64,000 nucleotides of DNA. Source: JAPOUP01 sp965221405 (GTDB lineage: Bacteria > Pseudomonadota > Alphaproteobacteria > Rhodobacterales > Rhodobacteraceae). Where the stretch lies: positions 186,001 to 250,000 of the forward strand of contig CBDCSE010000002.1 in the NCBI GenBank assembly GCA_965221405.1. Direction: 5' to 3'. Shown piece by piece: positions 9,423 through 18,391 of this stretch (position 1 is the stretch's first letter; each line of letters opens with the position of its first letter). The notes under the pieces are model-generated. The model saw only the letters and a program-made list of their open reading frames with translations, was not told the origin of the DNA and ran no database searches. Both the position numbers and the translations under genes were made by a program.

Positions 9423-10604
9423 TCAGCCAAGGCTCAACGCCTGAAGAAGGTCCCGCAGCAAATCGTCCGCATCCTCTATCCCGATGCTGACGCGGATCAG
9501 CCCCGGCGTGATTCCAAGTAACGCCCGCCGCTCTTCGCCGATGCGCTGATGAGTCGTGGTCGCCGGATGGGTGACGATGCTTTTCGCATCGCCCAGATTA
9601 TTGGAGATCGTGAATAAATCCAGCGCATTCAGAACCCGAAATGCCGCCGCCTGTCCGCCCCTGATCTCCAGCGAGAACACCGTACCCCCCTGCTCCATCA
9701 CCGATCTGGCCAGGCAATGCTGCGGATGCGATGGCAGATGCGGATAGATGACCTTCGCGACCCGCGCGTGTCCCTCCAGCTCCCGAGCGATCTTCAGCGC
9801 CGAGGCCGACATTGCGCGAACCCGCAGGTCAAGGGTCTCCAGTCCCTTAAGCAGGATCCAGGCGTTGAACGGCGAAACCGCCCCTCCCGTGTGCTTCAGG
9901 TAAGGTTCAAGTGTTCCACGGATATACTCGCGTGATCCCATCACCACACCGCCCAGACATCGACCCTGACCATCGATATGCTTGGTTGCGGAATAGACGA
10001 CGATATCCGCGCCAAGCCTGAGCGCATTCGAATAGATCGGTGTCGTGAACACGTTGTCCACGATAACCCTCGCGCCCACGGCACGGGCGATCCTGGAAAC
10101 CGCCTCCAGATCGACCAACTCGAGAGTTGGATTCGACAGGCTTTCCAGAAAGACAGCCTGCGTATCCGGTCTGACAGCCTCTTTCCACTGCGAATTGTCC
10201 GCTCCATCGACAAGGGTTACCTCGACACCGAAGCGCGGGAGAAGCTCCTCCACGATATAGAGACATGATCCGAAGAGCGCCCGGGAACTGACGACGTGAT
10301 CGCCCGCCTTAAGTATGGACATGAGCGAGGCGTTGACGGCCGCCATGCCGCTTGCCGTGGCAAAAGCGTCCTCCGCGCCTTCGAGCGCGGCGATACGGTC
10401 CTCGAATATCCTGACCGTGGGATTGCCGTAACGGGCGTAGATATATTCATCCTCGTTCGCCTTGATGAAGCGGGATTCGGCCTGCTCCGCGCTGTCGTAG
10501 GCGAAGCCCTGCGTCAGGTAGAGGGCCTCGGCCATCTCACCGTATTGACTGCGGCGTATTCCATCATGCACGAGTCCCGTGCGTGCGCCCCATTTATTCG
10601 CCAT
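9423..10604 (-). CDS. metZ: O-succinylhomoserine sulfhydrylase MetZ
   Basis: PLP enzyme that makes homocysteine directly from O-succinylhomoserine and sulfide in methionine synthesis. The 393-residue protein has the Cys/Met-metabolism fold, with YARYGNPTVRIFEDRIAALE near residue 57, the nucleotide-site ASGMAAV near 84-90, and the PLP lysine K208 in SATKHIDGQGR. The C-terminal VSIGIEDADDLLRDL is typical. Transcription is preceded by a SAM-II riboswitch and intrinsic terminator (10628-10732), so expression should fall when S-adenosylmethionine is plentiful. Confidence 0.95.
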   Translation of the reverse strand: MANKWGARTGLVHDGIRRSQYGEMAEALYLTQGFAYDSAEQAESRFIKANEDEYIYARYGNPTVRIFEDRIAALEGAEDAFATASGMAAVNASLMSILKAGDHVVSSRALFGSCLYIVEELLPRFGVEVTLVDGADNSQWKEAVRPDTQAVFLESLSNPTLELVDLEAVSRIARAVGARVIVDNVFTTPIYSNALRLGADIVVYSATKHIDGQGRCLGGVVMGSREYIRGTLEPYLKHTGGAVSPFNAWILLKGLETLDLRVRAMSASALKIARELEGHARVAKVIYPHLPSHPQHCLARSVMEQGGTVFSLEIRGGQAAAFRVLNALDLFTISNNLGDAKSIVTHPATTTHQRIGEERRALLGITPGLIRVSIGIEDADDLLRDLLQALSLG

Positions 10605-10627
10605 GGTCCGCGCTCCCGTTCCGGTGT

Positions 10628-10661
10628 AAAATAAAACCCCCGCCGCTCCGAGCGCCGGGGG
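10628..10661 (-). terminator. metZ: Riboswitch-controlled intrinsic terminator before metZ
   Basis: On the minus strand a strong GC hairpin (CCCCCG-G-CGC stem, UCGGA loop, GCG-G-CGGGGG return, one G-G mismatch) is followed by TTTTATTTT. It lies just after the SAM-II aptamer and before the metZ ribosome site (GGGAG). This is the layout of a transcription attenuator: ligand binding is expected to favour termination. Confidence 0.88.
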
Positions 10662-10671
10662 TCCATGTCCC

Positions 10672-10732
10672 TGACCTCTTTAGCGGCTGTTTAACGTGGC
10701 CCGCAATCCGGTTAACAAATCTCCACGGAACA
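10672..10732 (-). promoter_or_regulatory. SAM-II riboswitch aptamer in the metZ leader
   Basis: Minus-strand RNA reads CGTGG-A-GATTTG, later TTGC and GGCCACGTTAAAC, and ends with CGCTAAAGAGG. These are the conserved blocks of the SAM-II (metA/metZ alpha) class: P1 pairs CGTGG with CCACG, the GATTTG strand and CACGTTAAA form the loop that binds the ligand, and the GCTAAAGAGG tail completes the H-type pseudoknot. SAM-II is largely confined to alphaproteobacteria and Bacteroidetes and usually lies before metA, metX, metZ or metC-type genes. The aptamer abuts the terminator hairpin. Confidence 0.9.
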
Positions 10733-11223
10733 ATCGCTAACGCCCTTTTCCCTCGATGTCAATCGCGTTCCGGCCTCCGAAACAGGGATTGGCGGCATGG
10801 AAATCGACCACCGCTCGCGCGGCGTCCCGACGCCGGTGCGGATCGTCCAGGCGGATGTTTGGATCGCCGGACATGAACAGGGACAGGCACAGGGTCCGGA
10901 AAGTCTATGTAAGTTTCCGGAAGCGGGCGATTCGTTAAGCCGGGCAACCGGACGCCGGATCAGGCCGCACTATGGGTCGGGCGTTGCGGTCGGCCCGGAG
11001 GGGCGATGGCTCCGGCATTGCCCGCTCACCGACTTGCCAGAGCGAATCAGGGCGGGTCGCGAGAACCTTAACGTCAACCCGCCGCTTAAGGCTCTTCTGG
11101 CGGAACGCGAATGACCCGAGAACGCTCCGGTCATGTACATATCCTATCATGACGCCGGAAACCATTCGTCAAGATTCTGACGCGGCCGCGCACGGCGGTC
11201 AGACGGGCACCCTCCTCCACCCG
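10733..11223. other. Intergenic gap between metZ leader and yciB
   Basis: These 491 bp hold no recognisable gene. The metZ promoter should lie in the first 100 bp. Short frames on both strands show no family signal; they may be remnants of a lost gene. Confidence 0.4.
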
Positions 11224-11832
11224 TCAGTCGTCGGCACCCTCAGCAGGAAGTCCGTATCGCCTGAACAACCGGGACTGCGCCAGAAAAAACGCGAACATGC
11301 CGATCGTCAGGCCGAAAGTCTTGAAACTTACCCAGACATCTGTCGGAAAGCTACGCCAAACGATTTCGTTGAGCGCCGCCAGCAGAGCGAAGAACAATGT
11401 CAGGCGACGGGTCAGAACCATCCAGCCCTCATCGTTCAGCGGCAGGCTATCGCCGACCGCGAACCGGAGATAAGACCGCTTTCGCAGGAGACCGAAACCA
11501 AGACCTCCCACGAAGAGCGCGTAGATTATGGTAGGCTTCATCTTGAAGAAGCGTTCGTCGTTAAGCCAGACCGTGAGCGCGCCAAACACCGTCACCAGAA
11601 CAAGTGTGACCACCTGCATGCCGCTGAGCCGACCGGTCACGCGCCGGGTTACCCAGGTCGCCAGGGCCAGCAGCGGAACGAAACACGCAGTGACGACGAC
11701 AAAACCCGAATAGTCGGTTCCCAGAACGGTCACCGTCCGGTCACGCATCAGCATGTAACCCACGAAGAACGCGACGATCGGTCCATACTCAAGTGTCATT
11801 CTCAGCCCGGATGTCGTCTGATTGCCTGCCAT
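11224..11832 (-). CDS. yciB: YciB/IspZ inner-membrane septation protein
   Basis: Intracellular septation protein A family, a five-helix inner-membrane protein linked to cell envelope and division integrity. The 202-residue product begins LEYGPIVAFFVGYMLMRDRT, continues with KPTIIYALFVGGLGFG and ends in the conserved EIVWRSFPTDVWVSFKTFGL. AAGGGA precedes the ATG. It is the last gene of the expected ftsY / DMT transporter / yciB run; the middle gene is now a pseudogene, but spacing and orientation are kept. Confidence 0.92.
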   Translation of the reverse strand: MAGNQTTSGLRMTLEYGPIVAFFVGYMLMRDRTVTVLGTDYSGFVVVTACFVPLLALATWVTRRVTGRLSGMQVVTLVLVTVFGALTVWLNDERFFKMKPTIIYALFVGGLGFGLLRKRSYLRFAVGDSLPLNDEGWMVLTRRLTLFFALLAALNEIVWRSFPTDVWVSFKTFGLTIGMFAFFLAQSRLFRRYGLPAEGADD

Positions 11833-11847
11833 ACAATTCCCTTTCAG

Positions 11848-12790
11848 ATGCCTCCCGGCTCAACGATTAGCGCATCGATCGCGATCAGGGCTATCGGTGC
11901 CAGTCGCCGTGAACCGATGGATTCCCCCATAAACAGCCATCCAATGGCGGCCGCGCACACGGGCGAGATCTCACGAAGGAAGTACGGCTGCCTCACCCAC
12001 TTTGTCGAGTCTGGTCGCGAACATAACAGAGCCGAAACCGAAAATCGCCACTACGCCACCTATGCACCACAGGCAATGTGCGGACCCACCGACGGATGGT
12101 CCATGAGGCGGTGCCAACGCGCGAGTGCGACCACCGACATCAAGAAGCTGTCAATCAGTAAGAACCAGGCCAGGAGCGTGAACGGGTCCGCTGTCGCACG
12201 GATGCCATAGGCGTCACAGGTCTTGAGCACTGCGAAGAAACCGCCGGTGATGAACGCGGTGACCGGGTGCGGTCGGCGTAAGGTCGCGGTCCACCGTCAG
12301 GTATCGAAGATTGTATGCCGCCAGTCCGGGCATGCCCGCCGGCAGGACCAGAACGCCAAACCATTGAGTGATCGTGAATATATCCCCGAACAGGAATTAT
12401 GCGCCATTGGCAGTCAGCATCGGGCCGATACCGCACATGACCGGGTAAACCACTGCATAGGCACCGCACGGGCAGGCCATGGCTTGGGATTTTAGCCGGC
12501 GTGGATCAACAGGAACACCAGCGAAGATCGACCACATATGCGGCTCCGGGAAAGGACCGGCAAAGGTCGCGACGGGCGCGGATCCAGGCCCGTGGCAGCG
12601 GTCAATCGCTCCGCGGGACAGTCATGGATCATGGGCGTCCCTTGCGCGGAATGTCGAACACGGCAGGCAGCCGAGCAGCCGCAACCATCGGCACCAGCCG
12701 TTCGTCGGTCACCGTGCCTTGAAGGGAAACTAACCAAACGCCCACGGCAGGAACGCCGCTTCCGGAAACGGGGGCGGCCTTAACCCGCAT
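11848..12790 (-). pseudogene. DMT/EamA-family transporter, decayed
   Basis: Minus-strand frames between ftsY and yciB hold pieces of one EamA transporter in the right order: WLVSLQGT near 12740, a fragment equivalent to the WPEPHMWPIFAG region near 12530, AYGIRATADPFTLLAWFLL near 12180, and REISPVCAAAIGWLFMGES near 11960 followed by RRLAPIALIAIDALIV. The pieces lie in different frames with stops between them, so several frameshifts and stops have destroyed the gene. Rhodobacterales typically keep a complete 300-residue DMT transporter at this exact place. Confidence 0.82.
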
Positions 12791-12862
12791 ATTCCCCGTT
12801 CCCGCTCGCATACCCGTTCCCCGCCAGCGCGTAGGGTGTTGGCGGCCAGTAACGCCGCGATC

Positions 12863-13927
12863 TCATGCGTCAAGACCTGTCAGGGCAAGGGCAAACTCGT
12901 CCGGATCGAAAGGAGCCAGGTCGTCGATCCGCTCACCTATGCCTATGGCATGGATTGGAAGACCGAAACGGTCCGCGAGCGCCACCAGCACCCCGCCTCT
13001 GGCCGTTCCGTCCAGCTTGGTCATGACCAGGCCGGAAACGTCGGCGACCTCACGGAAAACCTCAACCTGCCGCAGCGCGTTCTGACCTGTCGTGGCGTCA
13101 AGCACCAGAAGCGTGTTATGGGGCGCGGAGTCATCCCTCTTGCGGATAACACGGACGATCTTGGCCAACTCCTCCATCAGGTCAGCGCGGTTCTGCAACC
13201 GACCGGCCGTATCGATCATCAGCAGATCCGCGCCCTCGGCCTCCGCGTGCGCCATCGCGTCAAAGGCAAGGCTGGCGGGATCCGAACCCTCCGGAGCGAC
13301 CATTACCGGAACACCGGCGCGGTCACCCCAGACCTGGAGCTGCTCCACCGCCGCCGCCCGGAACGTGTCGCCCGCTGCGATCACCACGGACTTGCCGGCA
13401 GACCTGAACTGGCTGGCGAGCTTGCCGATGGTCGTGGTCTTCCCGGAGCCGTTGACCCCGACAACCAGCACCGCCTGCGGCCTCCTGGCGTAGAGCGGCA
13501 TCGGCTTAGCGACCGGTTCCATGATCCGGGAGATCTCATCCGCGAGAAGACGTTTCATCTCCTCAACGCCGAGTCGCTTCCCCGAATGGCGTTCAGCGAT
13601 GTTGCCAGTCACCCTGAGCGCGGTGTCAACTCCGAGATCCGCCGTGATCAGCAGCTCCTCCAGACTCTCAAGCATCTCATCGTCAAGAACGCGCCTGCTG
13701 ACGGACGTCCGTGCGCCGCGACCCAGTATCCTCCCGGCCAATCCCTGCCGCTGAACAGACTCACGGGCCTGGGTCTCCCGCGGCTGCCGCGGTGCACTGG
13801 GAACGGAACCACCGTCCGGTGTGACGGTCTCTTCAATACCCCCGTCACCGATGATCTCCTCAAGGCCCGTTCCGAGCCTGGAAGACGACCGGACAAGCCG
13901 CTCCCGCAGCTTACTGAAAAACGCCAT
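12863..13927 (-). CDS. ftsY: Signal recognition particle receptor FtsY
   Basis: GTPase receptor that docks ribosome-SRP complexes at the membrane for co-translational insertion. The 354-residue protein has a short acidic N-terminal part, the N domain (about 60-140) and the NG GTPase domain with P-loop GVNGSGKTTTIGKLA (157 onward), GDTFRAAAVEQL, DTAGRLQNR, and TKLDGTARGGVLVALADR near the C-terminus. All G motifs are intact, as expected for an essential gene, despite the decayed gene downstream. Confidence 0.97.
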   Translation of the reverse strand: MAFFSKLRERLVRSSSRLGTGLEEIIGDGGIEETVTPDGGSVPSAPRQPRETQARESVQRQGLAGRILGRGARTSVSRRVLDDEMLESLEELLITADLGVDTALRVTGNIAERHSGKRLGVEEMKRLLADEISRIMEPVAKPMPLYARRPQAVLVVGVNGSGKTTTIGKLASQFRSAGKSVVIAAGDTFRAAAVEQLQVWGDRAGVPVMVAPEGSDPASLAFDAMAHAEAEGADLLMIDTAGRLQNRADLMEELAKIVRVIRKRDDSAPHNTLLVLDATTGQNALRQVEVFREVADVSGLVMTKLDGTARGGVLVALADRFGLPIHAIGIGERIDDLAPFDPDEFALALTGLDA

Positions 13928-14437
13928 GCGTCCACGCCCCGTTTGGTCCGTGAATCCGCGTAGTTCAATTTGGCCTGACTTGAAAGAGGTCCGTTACCGC
14001 GGCCAGTCCACCGCTTAGCATTTCGATCTCGCGGCGATGTGTACGGGCGGATTCGTACCGAGGGAGCCGACCACGGTACTGATCGGCGCGAGTTCCACGG
14101 CCGAACGCGCGGTGAAAGTTGATCGAACGTCCGCGCCAAGGACAGCGGCTTCCTCATTGTGGCGATAAGCGGTGCCCACAGCGCACCAGGTCAATCCCGC
14201 TGACCGTGTTGGTTTCAGGATTTCAACGCGGTGATCGACATACTCAAGGCAATTGACTATGCAGACGGGATCGTTTTCGACGCGGGGCGTATTCGACCAA
14301 GGCGCCGCCCTTTGAGTATTGAAAACCGGGATATGAGCATATCGTCCCGATCCACCATAAATCGGGACCGACCACTGGAAGATAGGCTGACCGGCCCCAA
14401 GCGGGCCGCGATGCGGAAAATGCTCCGGGAGGCAATG
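13928..14437. other. Divergent intergenic region, no gene seen
   Basis: These 510 bp lie between divergently transcribed ftsY and the PhyH-family gene. Frames on both strands are open for parts of the region, but none looks like a known family and none has a ribosome site. It may contain the relic of a lost upstream neighbour. Confidence 0.4.
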
Positions 14438-15655
14438 ATGGCAAAGTGTCAGTCTCGATACATCGGGTATTTCGAACCCGGGTCCTGTGATCTTGATGAA
14501 TTCAAGGCGCTGACGTCGCAAAACCTTGAGACATCGGCGGTGCCACATGCGGCCACGGTTGAAAACAGGGTGCCGCTCTATGACATGAAGGCGCTCGCGG
14601 CGTCTCTGGAGGACGGAAACAGACGCCGGGCGCTGTTGTCGGAATGGGCCTGGGTGCTGGGCAGGTCGGCGGGGGTTATCGTGCTCAAGGGTGCCTACGC
14701 CGATACAGCGCCCGTCGACCGCGCTTCAGACGTGTTCCGCTCCATAATCGCCGACGAGCGAGCTGGAGGTGCGGACAAGGGCGATCACTTCGCGGCCAGC
14801 GGCGCGAACGATCGCATCTGGAACTCGCTGCAGAAACAATGTCTGCGGGACCCCGAGGGTTTCGCGCTCTACTTCGGCAATACGGTCATCGCGGCGGCCT
14901 GCGAGGCGTGGCTAGGTCCCAACTATCAAATGACCGCTCAGGTCAATCAGATACGTCCGGGTGGGAAAGCGCAACGGTCCCATCGCGACTATCATCTAGG
15001 GTTCCAAAGCGCGGATAGCGCGGCGCACTATCCGGTCCACGCCCATGAGGTCTCCGCAGCTCTTACGCTGCAGGGCGGCATCGCCCATTGCGACATGCCA
15101 GTCGAAAGCGGTCCGTCCAAGCTCCTGCCGTTCTCGCAACTCTACCGTCCCGGATATCTCGCCTTCCACCACGATGACCACTGTGCGTGGTTTGAGGAGG
15201 CACATGTCCAGCTGCCGCTTGAAAAAGGCGATGCCGTATTCTTCAACCCCGCTCTTTTTCACGCGGCCGGAGAAAACCGTAGTTCGGACATTGAGCGGAT
15301 GATCAATCTGCTACAGGTCTCCTCCGCCTTTGGCCGTGCGATGGAGTCCGTAGACCGCATCGCCATGGCGCAAGCGATCCTACCGGTCCTGATCTCCCTG
15401 AAGAAAGCCGACCGGTTGTCTGAAACGAAACTGCGCGCGGCAATAGCCGCGACCGCCGAGGGCTATCCCTTCCCGACCAACCTTGACACGGATCCTCCGG
15501 TTGACGGTAACGCGCCGGTAAGCCAGGCGGAGCTACTGACGAAAGCGGTGGATGAAGCCACGCCCGGAAAAGTGTTTTCAGATACCATGCGCGTATTGAA
15601 AAACCGACAGGCCGCCCGACCGAAACGCGACGCAAACATGACCGCCCTATCTTGA
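14438..15655 (+). CDS. Phytanoyl-CoA dioxygenase (PhyH) family protein
   Basis: Fe(II)/2-oxoglutarate-dependent oxygenase of the PhyH superfamily; substrate unknown. The 405-residue protein has the iron-binding HxD in SHRDYHLGFQ (H182, D184), the distal histidine in FFNPALFHAAGENRS, and an arginine shortly after for 2-oxoglutarate. The start at 14438 follows GGGAGG by 5 nt; the longer upstream frame is not protein-like. Similar proteins are often secondary-metabolite or osmolyte hydroxylases. A fragment of iolB follows it, hinting that an inositol-related neighbourhood once existed. Confidence 0.8.
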   Translation: MAKCQSRYIGYFEPGSCDLDEFKALTSQNLETSAVPHAATVENRVPLYDMKALAASLEDGNRRRALLSEWAWVLGRSAGVIVLKGAYADTAPVDRASDVFRSIIADERAGGADKGDHFAASGANDRIWNSLQKQCLRDPEGFALYFGNTVIAAACEAWLGPNYQMTAQVNQIRPGGKAQRSHRDYHLGFQSADSAAHYPVHAHEVSAALTLQGGIAHCDMPVESGPSKLLPFSQLYRPGYLAFHHDDHCAWFEEAHVQLPLEKGDAVFFNPALFHAAGENRSSDIERMINLLQVSSAFGRAMESVDRIAMAQAILPVLISLKKADRLSETKLRAAIAATAEGYPFPTNLDTDPPVDGNAPVSQAELLTKAVDEATPGKVFSDTMRVLKNRQAARPKRDANMTALS

Positions 15656-15680
15656 ACCGGTCGGCACGAAAGGAACGGAT

Positions 15681-15773
15681 ATGCCCAATCTTCCGAGGAA
15701 ACCCTTCGGGAGGCGCGGCAGGGTCCATCAGATCACGCCCGAAAGCGCCGGATGGCGCTACGTTGGCTTTTCG
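15681..15773 (+). pseudogene. iolB: iolB 5' fragment
   Basis: The 31 codons starting at 15681 (MPNLPRKPFGRRGRVHQITP, then ESAGWRYVGFS) match the N-terminus of 5-deoxy-glucuronate isomerase IolB of myo-inositol catabolism, which is about 270 residues. After YVGFS the similarity stops abruptly and the frame continues into unrelated sequence, so only the first tenth survives. It sits 25 bp after the PhyH gene. Confidence 0.65.
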
Positions 15774-15793
15774 GATATCCTGTCCGCCCTGCC

Positions 15794-15976
15794 CTACCTC
15801 ACCGCCCGTTCCGCCGGACGGAAGTGCCCGCACCGGTCGTTCATCCTAGCCATCGGCCATACCCCGCAGCCGCCGCCGTCCCTTTCGAGCCATCCCGCGC
15901 GGCACTCCAGCTTCCGGGGAAAGGATCCCCAGACCCGCTCCGCGAACCCGCGGCTGACGCGTTTCCCGTCGCTCAT
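15794..15976 (-). CDS. Hypothetical small protein, third gene of an IS4-split operon
   Basis: Unrecognised 60-residue frame beginning MSDGKRVSRGFAERVWGSFP. Its support comes from context: when the IS4 element at 16028-17358 and one copy of its target duplication are removed in silico, the upstream hypothetical gene ends in an ATGA that overlaps this start by 4 bp, the usual sign of translational coupling. It may itself be truncated, as it stops next to the iolB fragment. Confidence 0.4.
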   Translation of the reverse strand: MSDGKRVSRGFAERVWGSFPRKLECRAGWLERDGGGCGVWPMARMNDRCGHFRPAERAVR

Positions 15977-16027
15977 TCCGGTTCTCCATTCAATACGCCC
16001 CGAGAGCGTGTGATTGACCGGAGATCA

Positions 16028-17358
16028 GTAGTGTCCCATTAAAAATCAAATAAATTCAACCGCTTACTCGGCCTGTCCGGCCGGATCTGATGTACCGTCG
16101 TGTCAAGCAGTTGATTTAACGGGGTTTTCCCGAAAACCGTGAGGCCCGGAATCTGCAGGATTGTGTGAAGACTCTCCCCGGTTCCCGTGCGCTTCCGTAT
16201 GATCGCAACGATCACGTAGACCGAGACCGCGATCCGGATCCGGCTCTTCACGGCGTTCTCCGAAGTGCCGGAGAACGACCTTGTCCGAAGGTGCCGCCTG
16301 ATCCACCTGAAGAAGAGTTCCACCCGCCACCTGGAACGGTGGATGTCCGCGACCGTCATGGCCGGCAGGACGAGGCTGCTGGTCAGGAAGACCGGGGTCC
16401 TGCCGCGCTCCCGGTCGCGGTACCTGATCCGCCGCAGCCTGTCCGGGCAGGCGGTCGCGCTGTTGATGCCGTCCGGCCGCACGGCCTGGTCGCAGACGAG
16501 GCCGGTGCTGCCGTCCACGGGCCGGGAGGAGAGGCGGCGAAGCCTGGTGTCCGGCTTCGCTCCCGGGACAGGGAAGCCGCCACGGAGATGGAGATGATGG
16601 AGGCGCGCGAAGCCGGGACAGGCCCGGTCCATCACGTGGAAGGATCCGGCCTCCGGGACCGGCATGTCCAGGACGTTGACGCCATGCGGCTTTCCGTCGG
16701 ACACGTGGATGAAGGCGGGAATGTTCCCGTGCGGGCCGGGGAGCGTGTGCGGCCTGACGGCGCCCTTCGTCTTCCGGAAGCGCGCCCGGGGGAACAGCGA
16801 CAGGCAGAGGTCGACCGTCGGGGAGTCGGGCGCGTATACGGTATCCCTGACGTCAGGGCCGGGAAGCGCGTCATCGGCGTGGGCGTCCCGGGCGACGTGG
16901 ACGGGACGCTGCGCGAAGTCGGCGTGGATCCTCCAGTCACGGGCCCGGTTGGCGTTGGCGGGGGCGTTGCGGGAGACCCCGCCGCGGATGCCCATGTGAC
17001 ACGGCTTTCCGGACCGGGCCCGCAGGCAGGTCCCGATGTCGCGCGGGCTGCTCCTGCAGGTGAGCCGGGCAAAGGCCATGCACCGGTACCGGTCCGCGCA
17101 GCTGAACGCCTTCACGTACCGGTCGCCGCCGTACCGGTCGACGCGGCGGTCGAACACGTGCCACGGGAGATGTCCCATGATCCGGGCGAAGACGGGGCGG
17201 CCGGAATACATCGCGTTTCCCTCCCTGACGTTGCGGTGCGGGGAAAGTGTGACGGCCGGAGACGCGGTTTCAGGTCGGCAACGCCGACAGGGCCACATCA
17301 ATGGCCTTAATTCAGTAAGTTACGTGATGTTAATCCGATTTTCCTGGGACAGCAGTGG
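16028..17358 (-). mobile_element. IS4-family insertion sequence with 10-bp target duplication
   Basis: A complete element of about 1331 bp. The 10-mer CCGGAGATCA occurs immediately on both sides (16018-16027 and 17359-17368), a perfect target-site duplication of a size typical for IS4. Imperfect terminal inverted repeats can be seen: GTGTCCCATTAAAAATC at the left end and the reverse complement of GATTTTCCTGGGACAG at the right end. It carries one transposase gene. It interrupts the C-terminal end of a hypothetical gene on the same strand. Confidence 0.92.
16039..17211 (-). CDS. IS4-family transposase
   Basis: DDE transposase of the IS4 family (DUF4372-type N-terminus). The 390-residue protein starts MYSGRPVFARIMGHLPWHVF and contains the three catalytic regions: DSPTVDLCLSLFP (first Asp, residue 134), GSFHVMDRAC (second Asp), and the Y-(2)-R-(3)-E-(6)-K type region HRSRWRVELFFRWIRRHLR (Glu), followed by GTSENAVKSRIRIAVSVYV. 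The frame is open to the usual LFDF terminus, so it may be active; the tyrosine of the signature is a histidine here, which may reduce activity. Confidence 0.9.
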   Translation of the reverse strand: MYSGRPVFARIMGHLPWHVFDRRVDRYGGDRYVKAFSCADRYRCMAFARLTCRSSPRDIGTCLRARSGKPCHMGIRGGVSRNAPANANRARDWRIHADFAQRPVHVARDAHADDALPGPDVRDTVYAPDSPTVDLCLSLFPRARFRKTKGAVRPHTLPGPHGNIPAFIHVSDGKPHGVNVLDMPVPEAGSFHVMDRACPGFARLHHLHLRGGFPVPGAKPDTRLRRLSSRPVDGSTGLVCDQAVRPDGINSATACPDRLRRIRYRDRERGRTPVFLTSSLVLPAMTVADIHRSRWRVELFFRWIRRHLRTRSFSGTSENAVKSRIRIAVSVYVIVAIIRKRTGTGESLHTILQIPGLTVFGKTPLNQLLDTTVHQIRPDRPSKRLNLFDF

Positions 17359-17691
17359 CCGGAGATCATATGTTCCGCAGTCGGCGCAGGTCTTGGCTGG
17401 AGGGACGATCCTGACGGCGCATTTTACAAGCCGGGCCAGTTTCTGTGACGTTGCTTTCCTGTCGGCGCGGTCCTCTGGCCAACGCACGACATTAGCATGA
17501 CCGAGCGGGTTGTCATCGCGGTCAATTTCCAGATCAACCGCTTCGATATCCGTTAGGGTTATCTTGCCCCAGCCATGCAATCTTCTCCCTTTTGGTTTTG
17601 CGACCCGCTCGATTCCCAGTTCGCAGGTTTCCTTGTCAGAACGTCCTTGGCTGACCACGATTGCGGTCAAGGGAAATGCCGCAGGCAGCAT
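17320..17691 (-). pseudogene. Hypothetical protein, C-terminus replaced by IS4
   Basis: Unrecognised protein whose core (GWGKITLTDIEAVDLEIDRD, later GHANVVRWPEDRADRKA) resembles small bacterial hypotheticals that contain a HAxVxxWPxEK motif. The native sequence ends at 17359; beyond it the frame reads into the IS4 end and stops at 17320. Joining across the target duplication restores the ending CGTYDLRSITRSRGVLNGEP-E and a stop overlapping the next gene. The start may be the ATG at 17691 or a TTG at 17670 that overlaps the stop of the preceding frame by 4 bp. Confidence 0.65.
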
Positions 17692-18170
17692 TGCAACGAA
17701 CAGGGCAGTTCATTCACTTCCGCAAAGGTCCCGCGACTCGAGGATCCGTTGAATTCCGCCGCCCATGCCACCGCTCCGTCCGCATCAACGCTCAGCGTCA
17801 GCATCTCCCGGTCCTCGTTCATCCAATCAAAATCAATTTCGCCATGCGGGTTGGGGGCGACTTCGGGACCGTCGATACCATGGGGCAGAAGGTCGGCCAG
17901 CTTCAGGGCCTACCGCACCGCCAATGGAGATACCGCCGCCGCGTTTTCACCGTCCCAGCCTTCCTCTCCGGCCCCGCAACCGATATCCTGAATCCGTTTT
18001 TTGAACTCTGGCCGTTCCGGGCTGGATTTTGGCCATTCCGACCCAATGACGGTGGCAGCGTCAATGAAGATAACGCGGCCCTGATGCTTGGCGCCATAGT
18101 TCGCCGAGATGAGTCCTCTGGGGCCGTGCTCCGTGTTTCTACAAAGTTGCCTGCAATTATAGCCAGCCAA
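17667..18170 (-). pseudogene. Hypothetical protein interrupted by one TAG stop
   Basis: The minus-strand frame reads ISANYGAKHQGRVIFIDA through SPLAVR, meets a TAG at about 17910-17912, then continues in the same frame with ALKLADLLPHGIDGPEVAPN, GEIDFDWMNEDREMLTLSVD and a normal stop at 17667. The resumed part resembles a widespread uncharacterised family (pattern: LLPxxxPxPEVxxxPxGEIxxxW...). A single CAG-to-TAG change would explain the break. It precedes and overlaps the IS4-disrupted gene, so this three-gene hypothetical operon has been inactivated at two places. Confidence 0.65.
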
Positions 18171-18391
18171 GAAAGCTCTGACAGGTGACGCAATTTATCC
18201 AACTTGCCGATGAGGGCGGTTGAGCCGTGGATGACTTTGTATGCGTCAGGGAAGCGGACAGGGTTGACGGGCAATCGAAAACGGGCTAGTTTTGCGGAAA
18301 TAGCCCTTCCGTAAAATGGAAAATGTTGTGTTCCTGGCTCACGTGAACCATATTCTAGATCATGCATCAGGTATTTTGCGGGGAGAAATCC

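Noticed and set aside
10972..12210. 412-codon plus-strand frame over yciB
   Set aside because: Lies opposite a recognisable membrane protein gene and part of the DMT pseudogene; composition is hydrophilic and repetitive, with no family signal.
12836..13963. Long plus-strand open frame opposite ftsY
   Set aside because: Antisense to a clear essential gene with all GTPase motifs; the translation is not protein-like.
14015..14437. A gene in the ftsY-PhyH divergent gap
   Set aside because: Some frames are open on both strands but lack start sites and family features, so nothing is called.
16165..17310. Long open frame on the plus strand across the IS4 element
   Set aside because: It is the antisense shadow of the transposase, caused by high GC; it has no family resemblance and biased, Arg/Gly/Pro/Val-rich composition.
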